From an uncultured beta proteobacterium (lineage in GTDB: Bacteria > Pseudomonadota > Gammaproteobacteria > Burkholderiales > SG8-39), in NCBI GenBank assembly GCA_903868285.1, contig CAIPUP010000424.1, positions 1 to 11,293 of the forward strand: a DNA stretch of 11,293 nucleotides, in the 5' to 3' direction. The position numbers were made by a program, and so were the translations under genes. Under the pieces are notes generated by a model. It did no database searches. It had not been told where the DNA came from and was given only the letters and a program-made list of their open reading frames with translations. This document shows positions 6,231 through 11,293 of this stretch, piece after piece; position 1 is the stretch's first letter; the number at the start of each line of letters is the position of its first letter.

Positions 6231-6296
6231 GGGCAGCCAGGCATCTGCTACCATCCTCGCCCTCGTTCAACAGCCCGCGATCAACCGCAGACCCTC

Positions 6297-7904
6297 ATGT
6301 TCAATATCGGCAAGACCACCACCGACGCTGACAGCGTCTATCCCACCCTGCGTCGCCCCACCTTCGCAAGCAATGTCGTCTCCACCTCGCAGCCGCTGGC
6401 GGCTCAAGCCGGTGTGCGCATGCTGCTGGCCGGTGGCAATGCCGTCGACGCCGTGCTGGCCACGGCCATCGCCCTCACCATCCTGGAGCCAATCTCCAAC
6501 GGCATCGGCTCGGATGCCTTCGCCATCCTCTGGGATGGTCAGAAACTTCATGGCCTGAATGCCTCCGGCCGCTCCCCAGCCGGCTGGACGCCGCAATACT
6601 TTGCCGGCCAGAAAGCCATCCCGATGCGCGGCTGGAACGCGGTGTCGGTGCCTGGTGCGGTCTCGGCCTGGGTGGAAATGTCCAGCCGCTTTGGCAAATT
6701 GCCGTTTGAGAAATTGTTCGAACCGGCCATCGACTATGCCGAGAACGGCTATCCGGTTTCACCCTTTGTCGCAGCGCGCTGGGAGTTTCTGGCCCCCGAG
6801 CTGGCCAAACAGCCCGGCTTCGCTGAAGCCTTCATCCAGGATGGCCGCACCCCGCGCGTGGGCGAGATGTTCCGCCTGCCGGCTGCTGCGCGCAGCCTGG
6901 CGCTGATCGCACAGAGCAAGGGCGAAGCTTTCTATCGCGGCGAGCTGGCAGAAAAAATTGCCGCGCACTCCAAGGCCAATGGTGGCGTGATGAACACCGA
7001 CGATCTGGCCTCGCACACTCTGGACTGGTGCGGCACCATCACCCAGGACTATCGCGGCTACACCGTTCATGAGATCCCTCCCAATGGTCAGGGCATCGCC
7101 TGCCTGATCGCACTGGGCATCCTGTCGCACTTCGACATTACGCAATACGCACCTGACTCTGCCGACAGCATGCATCTGCAGATCGAGGCCATGAAGCTGG
7201 CCTTTGTTGACACTCATCGCTATGTCTCTGACCCGCAGACCATGGCCCTGACACCGGCGCAGCTGCTCGACCCCGGCTACCTGAAGTCGCGCGCGGCGAT
7301 GATCGACATGAAGCGGGCGCAGGATTTCGGCCATGGCACGCCACCCAAGGGCGGCACGGTCTATCTCAATGCGGCCGATGCCAGCGGCATGATGGTGTCG
7401 ATGATCCAGTCCAACTTCAACGGCTTTGGCTCGGGCATCGTGGTGCCCGGCACTGGCATCAGCCTGCAGAACCGCGGCTCGGGACTGAACCTGATCGACG
7501 GCCACCCCAACCAGGTCGGCCCGCGCAAGCGCCCCTACCACACCATCATTCCCGGCTTTGTCACCAAGGCCGGCCAGCCAGTGATGGCCTTTGGCGTGAT
7601 GGGCGGTTCGATGCAACCGCAGGGCCACACCCAGGTGATGGTGCGTCTGGCCGACTACGGCCAGAGTGCGCAGTCGGCCATGGACGCGCCGCGCTGGCGC
7701 GTGGTGAGCGGCCTGGAAATCAATCTCGAAGCGGAAGTGCCGGCTGCCAGCCGTGCCGAGCTGGCCTCACGCGGACACAAGATCGTCGATCTGCCGCCGG
7801 GCTATATGGACTTTGGCTGCGGCCAGATCGCCCTGCGCATGGACGGTGGCGGGTACTGCGCCGTGTCCGATGCGCGGCGCGATTCGATTACGGCGGGGTA
7901 CTAG
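6297..7904 (+). CDS. Gamma-glutamyltransferase family protein, cytosolic YwrD-like type
   Basis: A 535-residue Ntn-hydrolase of the gamma-glutamyltransferase family, complete and about normal length. The large-subunit part starts with STSQPLAAQAGVRMLLAGGNAVDA and includes SNGIGSDAFAI, VPGAVSAW and HLQIEAMKLAFVDTHRYV. The likely self-cleavage nucleophile is Thr354 in KGGTVYLNAAD; the small subunit continues with GISLQNRGSGLNL, RPYHTIIPGF and GVMGGSMQPQGH. The second Thr and the His of the classical TTH motif (present in the first GGT of this window) are replaced by VY, as in Bacillus YwrD-like relatives. There is no signal peptide, so it should be cytoplasmic. Substrate may be a gamma-glutamyl compound or another amide; glutathione activity is unproven. 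The start ATG has no clear ribosome binding site. It lies 66 bp after metY, with a TACCAT -10-like element at 6249-6254. Confidence 0.9.
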   Translation: MFNIGKTTTDADSVYPTLRRPTFASNVVSTSQPLAAQAGVRMLLAGGNAVDAVLATAIALTILEPISNGIGSDAFAILWDGQKLHGLNASGRSPAGWTPQYFAGQKAIPMRGWNAVSVPGAVSAWVEMSSRFGKLPFEKLFEPAIDYAENGYPVSPFVAARWEFLAPELAKQPGFAEAFIQDGRTPRVGEMFRLPAAARSLALIAQSKGEAFYRGELAEKIAAHSKANGGVMNTDDLASHTLDWCGTITQDYRGYTVHEIPPNGQGIACLIALGILSHFDITQYAPDSADSMHLQIEAMKLAFVDTHRYVSDPQTMALTPAQLLDPGYLKSRAAMIDMKRAQDFGHGTPPKGGTVYLNAADASGMMVSMIQSNFNGFGSGIVVPGTGISLQNRGSGLNLIDGHPNQVGPRKRPYHTIIPGFVTKAGQPVMAFGVMGGSMQPQGHTQVMVRLADYGQSAQSAMDAPRWRVVSGLEINLEAEVPAASRAELASRGHKIVDLPPGYMDFGCGQIALRMDGGGYCAVSDARRDSITAGY

Positions 7905-7915
7905 CCAGGTTCGCA

Positions 7916-8080
7916 TCAATGCAGCGCCCGGCGCAGCGCCGGCGACATGGCCTCCTCAGTGGTATCGGACGCGTTGCCGGCCTGCGCCTGCCGGGCATTG
8001 CTCTCCAGCGTGTCAACAATCTGATCCAGGCGTAGCTCGCAGCCGATCAAGCGCATCGCTGACGCGTAGACGTACCGCAT
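7916..8080 (-). CDS. Small hypothetical protein (54 aa)
   Basis: ATG 8080 to TGA 7916, on the minus strand, tail-to-tail with the GGT-like gene (11 bp gap). About 83% of its sense codons end in G or C (44 of 53 by hand count), as expected for real coding in this genome. The product starts MRYVYASAMRLIGCELRLDQ and continues with an acidic stretch and the ending MSPALRRALH. It has one Cys and no membrane segment. I do not recognise a family. The oddity is the start: a very strong Shine-Dalgarno (GGGAGGAGGGGG) sits ideally for an ATG at 8093 in another frame and is 13 nt or more from ATG 8080. Loss or slip of one base in the A5 run at 8086-8090 would join them to give an N-terminus MKRFMRYVYAS. 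Either the true start is 8080, or the frame is reached by slippage or sequencing error. Confidence 0.55.
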   Translation of the reverse strand: MRYVYASAMRLIGCELRLDQIVDTLESNARQAQAGNASDTTEEAMSPALRRALH

Positions 8081-8093
8081 GAATCTTTTTCAT
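8013..8093 (-). other. Overlapping 26-codon ORF with the better ribosome binding site
   Basis: ATG 8093 follows GGAGG by 6 nt, the best ribosome binding site in the window. It reads MKKIHAVRLRVSDALDRL and stops at TGA 8013-8015, overlapping the 54-codon ORF in another frame. It may be a leader peptide, the true start of a frameshifted small gene, or meaningless. GC3 favours the 54-codon frame for the overlap. Confidence 0.3.
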
Positions 8094-8105
8094 CCCCCTC
8101 CTCCC
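8094..8105 (-). promoter_or_regulatory. Exceptionally strong Shine-Dalgarno of the small gene
   Basis: On minus the sequence GGGAGGAGGGGG directly precedes ATG 8093. Its GGAGGAGG core (8104-8097) is perfectly complementary to the UCC-repeat loops of the RNA array at 680-886, as well as to 16S rRNA. Confidence 0.6.
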
Positions 8106-8160
8106 GAGAGTTCGTTGCAGAGGCAATGCCCTCAAGCGCATCAGCGACTGCAAGCAATTT

Positions 8161-8300
8161 CCTAAGATATGCATAGTATTTAATTAAATTTAACTTATCA
8201 CAAGTTGTTCTTAGGATTTCGTGTTGTACCTACAAAACTTCTTTATATCAGTATGTTATTAATATTTACTGAAAAATATTTTCATTTTTTTGCAACGCAA
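8161..8300. other. AT-rich island (24% GC) with several inverted repeats, upstream of gst
   Basis: By direct count 34 of 140 bases are G or C, against a GC-rich background. It contains the palindrome TTTAATTAAA (8179-8188), AACTT/AAGTT (8192-8196/8202-8206), CCTAAGA/TCTTAGG (8161-8167/8209-8215) and AATATTT/AAATATT (8261-8267/8274-8280). No protein is encoded. It sits between the divergent small gene (7916-8080) and gst, so it probably holds promoters; a minus-strand pair TTGTGA (8203-8198) and AATACT (17-nt spacing) is possible. It could also be a binding tract for an AT-specific nucleoid protein or a transfer scar. The remainder of the gap, 8106-8160 and 8301-8423, shows nothing further that I can name. 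Confidence 0.6.
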
Positions 8301-8423
8301 CATCCTTCTAAGCCGTGAATTCAACAGTCACCGTCTACTGAATTTGGGCCCGAATGGGGATGCCTGGTGTAGATTGCGCGCCGTCCAAGCCACAACAAAA
8401 CCTCTCTGATCCAAGGACTGAAC

Positions 8424-9044
8424 ATGCTCAAACTCTGGGGACGCACCAATTCCATCAATGTGCAAAAGGTGGTGTGGGCGCTCGAAGAAATGGCCGTGCC
8501 CTATAGCCGTACCGAGGCCGGCATGGAACATGGGGTGGTGAACACGCCGGAGTACCTGCGCATGAATCCGAATGCACGGGTGCCCACCATCGATGACGAT
8601 GGCTTCGTGCTGTGGGAATCCAATGCGGTGGTGCGCTACCTGGCGGCCAGGCATGGCGCCGGCACGCTCTGGCCTACCGACGCGCAGCAGCGCGCCGATA
8701 CCGATCGCTGGATGGACTGGGTGACGGCCAATGTGCAGCCGGTGATCACCCCCGTGTTCTGGCAGCTGATCCGCAATGCGCCTGACAAGCGCGATGCCAA
8801 GGTGGTTGCCGACAACACCACCGCCTCACACAAGGTATTTGCGATTCTGGAGTCAGCACTCGCCGGTCACGACTACATCAGCGGCAACACACTCACCATG
8901 GGCGACATGGTGGTGGGGCCGTTTGTGCATCGCTATTTGCAATTGCCGATCGAGCATCCGGCGCTGCCGAATGTGCAGGCCTATTACGCGCGCATCAAGC
9001 AGCGCCCGGGCTATGCCCGCCACATCGACAAACCACTGACCTGA
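8424..9044 (+). CDS. gst: Glutathione S-transferase family protein
   Basis: A 206-residue cytosolic GST-fold protein of normal length. The N-terminal thioredoxin-like domain (about 1-76) opens MLKLWGRTNSINVQKV, with Ser10 as the likely glutathione-activating residue and Asn12 nearby. The cis-Pro is Pro54 in ARVPTID, and Glu65-Ser66 in LWESNAVVRYLA binds the gamma-glutamyl group. The C-terminal all-helical domain (about 88-200) has the conserved N-capping segment TMGDMVVGP. It probably conjugates or isomerises small electrophiles with glutathione; the substrate is unknown. ATG 8424 has AAGGA 6 nt upstream (8413-8417). It is convergent with the MFS gene, with only 6 bp between stops and no intrinsic terminator visible. 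The AT-rich island lies upstream. Confidence 0.92.
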   Translation: MLKLWGRTNSINVQKVVWALEEMAVPYSRTEAGMEHGVVNTPEYLRMNPNARVPTIDDDGFVLWESNAVVRYLAARHGAGTLWPTDAQQRADTDRWMDWVTANVQPVITPVFWQLIRNAPDKRDAKVVADNTTASHKVFAILESALAGHDYISGNTLTMGDMVVGPFVHRYLQLPIEHPALPNVQAYYARIKQRPGYARHIDKPLT

Positions 9045-9050
9045 ATCTGC

Positions 9051-10250
9051 TTACTGCTCGGACTGAAACCGAATCATCAGCAGCCTTGCGCCGATGATGA
9101 TGGGCAGGACAGCAAAGAAGATGAAGCCCTTGGCATAGCTGCCAGTAAGGGCATACACCGCGCCGAAGATGGGCGGCCCCATCATGGCGCCACTGAAGGT
9201 GAACACCTGCGTGCCACCGGTAACGGTACCAGCGCGTCCGGGCGGGGCCAGGCGTGCCACTTCCGCCAGCAACACGCCCTGCCACGACATGGCAGTGCCG
9301 GCATACATCGAACACACCACCAGCACCACCGGCAAGGGCCAGTCCGGCTCAATCGCCACCAGCGCAAATCCAATCACCCCCATGCTCAAACCCAGTGCCG
9401 CCAACACTTGGCGCGGACGCCGCGTCCAGTCGGACAGCATGCCCCAGCACGGACGCGCCACCACACTCACCATACTGGCGGTGGCAAACACACCCCCAGC
9501 CGCCACCAAGGTGTAACCCAGCTCCAACTTGAAATAGGAAATGAGATAGGTCAGCACACACAACTGCACTGCGGCATAGACCATGGAAACAAAGGCCAAC
9601 TCACGCAGACCGCGATCGCGCCATACCTCCAGCAAGGGCGCACCGAAGTGGCCGATGCCCAGCGGTTGCGCGGGGTTGAGCTGACGATCAAAGGTGGTGC
9701 GAAACGGTTGTATCAACAGCAACGCCAGGCTGATGCCACCACCCAGCCAGAACAGCGCCTGTGACCAGGGCATCTGCAACAGCATCCAAGGCAGCAGCGC
9801 GCCGGAGATGGCCAGACCAGCCGGCACACCCGATTGCTTGATCGAGAACACCAACGAACGCACCGACGGTGGCGCAGCCAGCGACAGAATCTGCGAGCTG
9901 GCCGGATTGACAAAACCGTGTGCGATGCCGATGAGCACAATACCGGCAAAGGCGGCTGGCACATGCCCCAGCGCACCCACGCACAGCCCCATCACCACAA
10001 AGCTAATGGCAACTTGCGATACCCGGATCGGACCGTAACGCAGAATGAGCGTGCCACCCACCAGGCCCGCCGCCACCGCCAGTACATAGGCCAGCGAAGC
10101 CAGCACGCCGACACTGGCCGGGGATACACCGAGATCAAGCGCAGCCACAGGCGCCAGCACCGCGGGTACCGACATGCCAAACGAGGTGAGAGCCTGCACA
10201 CCCAGGGTCATGATCACAGTAGCGAACACCTGGCGCGTGGACAAGCTCAT
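9051..10250 (-). CDS. Major facilitator superfamily transporter
   Basis: A 399-residue inner-membrane protein with about 12 hydrophobic segments in two halves, the usual size for MFS permeases. The loop between helices 2 and 3 carries GGTLILRYGPIRV, a degenerate form of the MFS G-x3-D-x2-GR motif; the matching loop in the second half is CWGMLSDWTRRPRQ. The segment FSIKQSGVPAG lies in helix 5 and resembles those of small-metabolite exporters or uptake carriers. The substrate cannot be assigned. ATG 10250 has GGAG 8 nt upstream. The gene is divergent from the zinc-ribbon ORF (55 bp); a TATAGA -10-like hexamer for this strand (10297-10292) overlaps the TATAAT of the opposite strand. It is convergent with gst, but no functional link is evident. 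Confidence 0.9.
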   Translation of the reverse strand: MSLSTRQVFATVIMTLGVQALTSFGMSVPAVLAPVAALDLGVSPASVGVLASLAYVLAVAAGLVGGTLILRYGPIRVSQVAISFVVMGLCVGALGHVPAAFAGIVLIGIAHGFVNPASSQILSLAAPPSVRSLVFSIKQSGVPAGLAISGALLPWMLLQMPWSQALFWLGGGISLALLLIQPFRTTFDRQLNPAQPLGIGHFGAPLLEVWRDRGLRELAFVSMVYAAVQLCVLTYLISYFKLELGYTLVAAGGVFATASMVSVVARPCWGMLSDWTRRPRQVLAALGLSMGVIGFALVAIEPDWPLPVVLVVCSMYAGTAMSWQGVLLAEVARLAPPGRAGTVTGGTQVFTFSGAMMGPPIFGAVYALTGSYAKGFIFFAVLPIIIGARLLMIRFQSEQ

Positions 10251-10267
10251 GAATCCATCTCCGGCCC

Positions 10268-10299
10268 TTGCAGGCCTATCGAATTTCGGAATCTATAAT
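10268..10299 (+). promoter_or_regulatory. Perfect TATAAT box immediately upstream of an ATG
   Basis: TATAAT at 10294-10299 is followed by six bases and then ATG 10306, the spacing at which transcription would begin at or next to the A of the start codon. A TTGCAG at 10268-10273 could be the -35, but the 20-nt spacer is long. Confidence 0.5.
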
Positions 10300-10305
10300 C
10301 CGCGC

Positions 10306-10470
10306 ATGTTTCGACCATGCGCCAGGAAAATGTCTTCGCAGCGGTTTTTGCTGCGGTTTTCTCTATGTCACAACCTGCGTCGCTGCTGGTCGTGCAATGC
10401 GCCACTCAACCCGCGCGAGCGGCGCTGTCCGCATTGCAGCGCTGCGCAACCACGCGACACCTTGCGCTGA
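10306..10470 (+). CDS. Small zinc-ribbon protein (54 aa), possibly leaderless
   Basis: The product has two CxxC knuckles, CWSC and CPHC, 11 residues apart (RCWSCNAPLNPRERRCPHC, residues 27-45), a standard zinc-ribbon arrangement that should bind one Zn(II). The N-terminal 25 residues are basic with some hydrophobics and resemble no domain I know. ATG 10306 stands six bases after a perfect TATAAT, so it would be a leaderless message. The other possible start, ATG 10330, has AGGA just 2 nt before it, which is too close to be a normal ribosome binding site. It is divergent from the MFS gene and tail-to-tail with the coiled-coil gene. Function unknown; nucleic-acid or protein binding is typical of such ribbons. 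The gene is short, so I keep moderate confidence. Confidence 0.55.
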   Translation: MFRPCARKMSSQRFLLRFSLCHNLRRCWSCNAPLNPRERRCPHCSAAQPRDTLR

Positions 10471-10496
10471 CTCTGTTACCGACATGTAGTCAGGCC

Positions 10497-10521
10497 TTGC
10501 GCGCAACCGCTACTGCGGTTG
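10497..10521. repeat. Palindrome and stem-loop at the end of the coiled-coil gene
   Basis: CAACCGC/GCGGTTG (10504-10510/10515-10521, loop of 4) spans the TAG stop codon of the minus-strand coiled-coil gene. It overlaps the perfect 10-base palindrome TTGCGCGCAA (10497-10506). In neither direction is there a T-run, so this is not a standard intrinsic terminator, though it could block RNA decay from the 3' end. Confidence 0.4.
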
Positions 10522-10977
10522 CTGAGGCTCCGGCGTAACTCTGCGCTCGAATGCGGCATTCTCACTGTCGTAGGCTTTCTTGGCCGCTGCCTCGTTGGCA
10601 CGCGCCGTCGCCAGTCGCTTTTGTGCCTGCTCATTCAATAGCCGCAATTCGTTGACACGCTTTTGCGCATTGGCCAGTTCGCGCGCCTGCTCGGCGGCCT
10701 CGGCCTGGGCACGCCCGGCATCGTCTGCCGCGCGGCGCCAGTACTGACGCGCAAAATCAAGGCGCTGTTGACCGTCTAGCAGGGCGTCCCGGTTAGGGGT
10801 GCGGTCTTCCACAGGGGCCTTGCCCTGCGCCTTGCCCTGCGCCTGCGCCAAAGCACCATTCAGCATGCAGGCCAGAACCAGCAACACCGACAACACCTGC
10901 CGCCCGAATGCGCTGAGTAACGCAATTCGCGACGTGATTGGCAACCGCTTAGCTGGAGTCGATATCATGCGGTTCAT
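10510..10977 (-). CDS. Exported coiled-coil protein, function unknown
   Basis: A 155-residue protein from ATG 10977, chosen because GGAG lies 4 nt upstream; a GTG at 10992 would add five residues and ATG 10968 would remove three. The N-terminus has a basic stretch (KRLPITSR), a hydrophobic core (VLSVLLVLACMLNGALA) and a likely signal-peptidase I site ALA-QAQ near residue 45. VLAC in the core is a poor but possible lipobox, so a lipoprotein is the alternative. Residues about 62-145 are a long, almost Pro-free Ala/Glu/Arg/Gln-rich helix (RAQAEAAEQARELANAQKRV) with heptad character, so a periplasmic coiled coil. The tail is Pro/Gln-rich (VTPEPQQPQ). I do not recognise a family. Its 5' end is 17 bp from the proposed start of the divergent Bug-like ORF. 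Confidence 0.75.
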   Translation of the reverse strand: MNRMISTPAKRLPITSRIALLSAFGRQVLSVLLVLACMLNGALAQAQGKAQGKAPVEDRTPNRDALLDGQQRLDFARQYWRRAADDAGRAQAEAAEQARELANAQKRVNELRLLNEQAQKRLATARANEAAAKKAYDSENAAFERRVTPEPQQPQ

Positions 10978-10994
10978 TCTACTCCAGCCCACTC

Positions 10995-11293
10995 TTGCAC
11001 CTGAACGGCCTCGCTCACATACACCGGTTCCGAACTGTCAGTCTGCTGTCACTCATCGTTATCACATCACTGTGCTGCGCACAGGACGGGCGTCAGGAGC
11101 CAACATGGCCAAGTCGCAGCCTGCGCCTGATCGCGGTTGGCGCGCCGGGCGACTCGGTGGATATCCCAGCGCGCGTGATTGCCGAGCGCCTGAATCAGGA
11201 AGTGCAACGCATCCTGGCATTGCCTGACGTGCGCGAGCTGTTCGAGCGCAATCTGATTCAGCCGGCTGGCGGCAGCAGTGAGGCCTTCGGTCG
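10995..11293 (+). pseudogene. Bug/TctC-family solute-binding protein with its middle missing (partial at window end)
   Basis: The frame reads a signal-peptide-like segment (VSLLSLIVITSLCCAQDG). It is followed by the typical Bug N-terminus WPSRSLRLIAVGAPGDSVDI and ARVIAERL, where family members bind a carboxylate via the first domain. Immediately after come residues of the C-terminal end of the family: NQEVQRILALPDVRELFERN and QPAGGSSEAFG. Roughly 200 residues that normally lie between are absent, yet the frame is kept. The joint lies in ARVIAERLNQEV, which resembles both the N-terminal ARxIAxxL and the C-terminal VIAxLNxEV of this family. No ATG with a ribosome binding site opens the frame; TTG 10995 is the only ordinary candidate. 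I therefore call it a decayed or internally deleted gene. It continues past the window end. Periplasmic if made. Confidence 0.6.

Noticed and set aside
6231..6296. A terminator or separate promoter between metY and the GGT-like gene.
   Set aside because: Only a TACCAT at 6249-6254 without a -35 is visible, and there is no hairpin with a T-run.
6759..7628. A 289-codon minus-strand ORF.
   Set aside because: Shadow of the GGT-like gene, caused by high GC third positions.

Overview
The window comes from a GC-rich proteobacterium. A Bug/TctC-type solute-binding protein remnant at the right edge, together with the LysR, GST, MFS and thiamine-diphosphate (ThDP) enzyme repertoire, points to Betaproteobacteria and probably Burkholderiales. 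This is an inference from gene content; there is no rRNA or other phylogenetic marker.

Layout. (1) 1-665: the 3' part of a gamma-glutamyltransferase gene, containing the catalytic small subunit. (2) 680-1173, minus strand: the most unusual part. A 76-residue small-protein gene with a good ribosome binding site is followed, on the same strand, by three tandem long hairpins. Each hairpin exposes a (UCC)n loop, that is, repeated anti-Shine-Dalgarno sequence. The loop centres are exactly 72 nt apart. Every transition-type mismatch inside the stems becomes a G.U wobble only if the minus strand is the RNA, so selection appears to have kept a minus-strand structured RNA. (3) 1459-2430: a LysR regulator, convergent with (4) a ThDP-dependent decarboxylase/acetolactate-synthase-like enzyme (2455-4203, minus). 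(5) 4403-7904, plus strand: CoA-binding protein, O-acetylhomoserine sulfhydrylase (MetY), and a second, cytosolic YwrD-like gamma-glutamyltransferase. This is a sulfur amino acid / gamma-glutamyl (glutathione-type) cluster. (6) 7905-8423: a small minus-strand gene with an exceptionally strong Shine-Dalgarno, then a 24% GC island. (7) 8424-10250: a glutathione S-transferase convergent with an MFS transporter. (8) 10306-11293: a probable leaderless zinc-ribbon small protein, an exported coiled-coil protein (minus), and a Bug-family ORF in which the family's N-terminus is joined directly to its C-terminus.

How the parts may work together. The GGTs, GST and MetY share glutathione and sulfur chemistry, but most are separate transcription units. 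The small-protein gene plus (UCC)n hairpin array resembles in layout the Rhodobacter DUF1127 gene ccaF1 with its downstream CcsR 'cuckoo' sRNAs. The sequences and stem architecture here differ, and the small protein lacks a visible DUF1127 motif. One strong GGAGGAGG ribosome binding site in the window (8097-8104, minus) is perfectly complementary to the loops. It is a candidate local target, although any strong Shine-Dalgarno would qualify.
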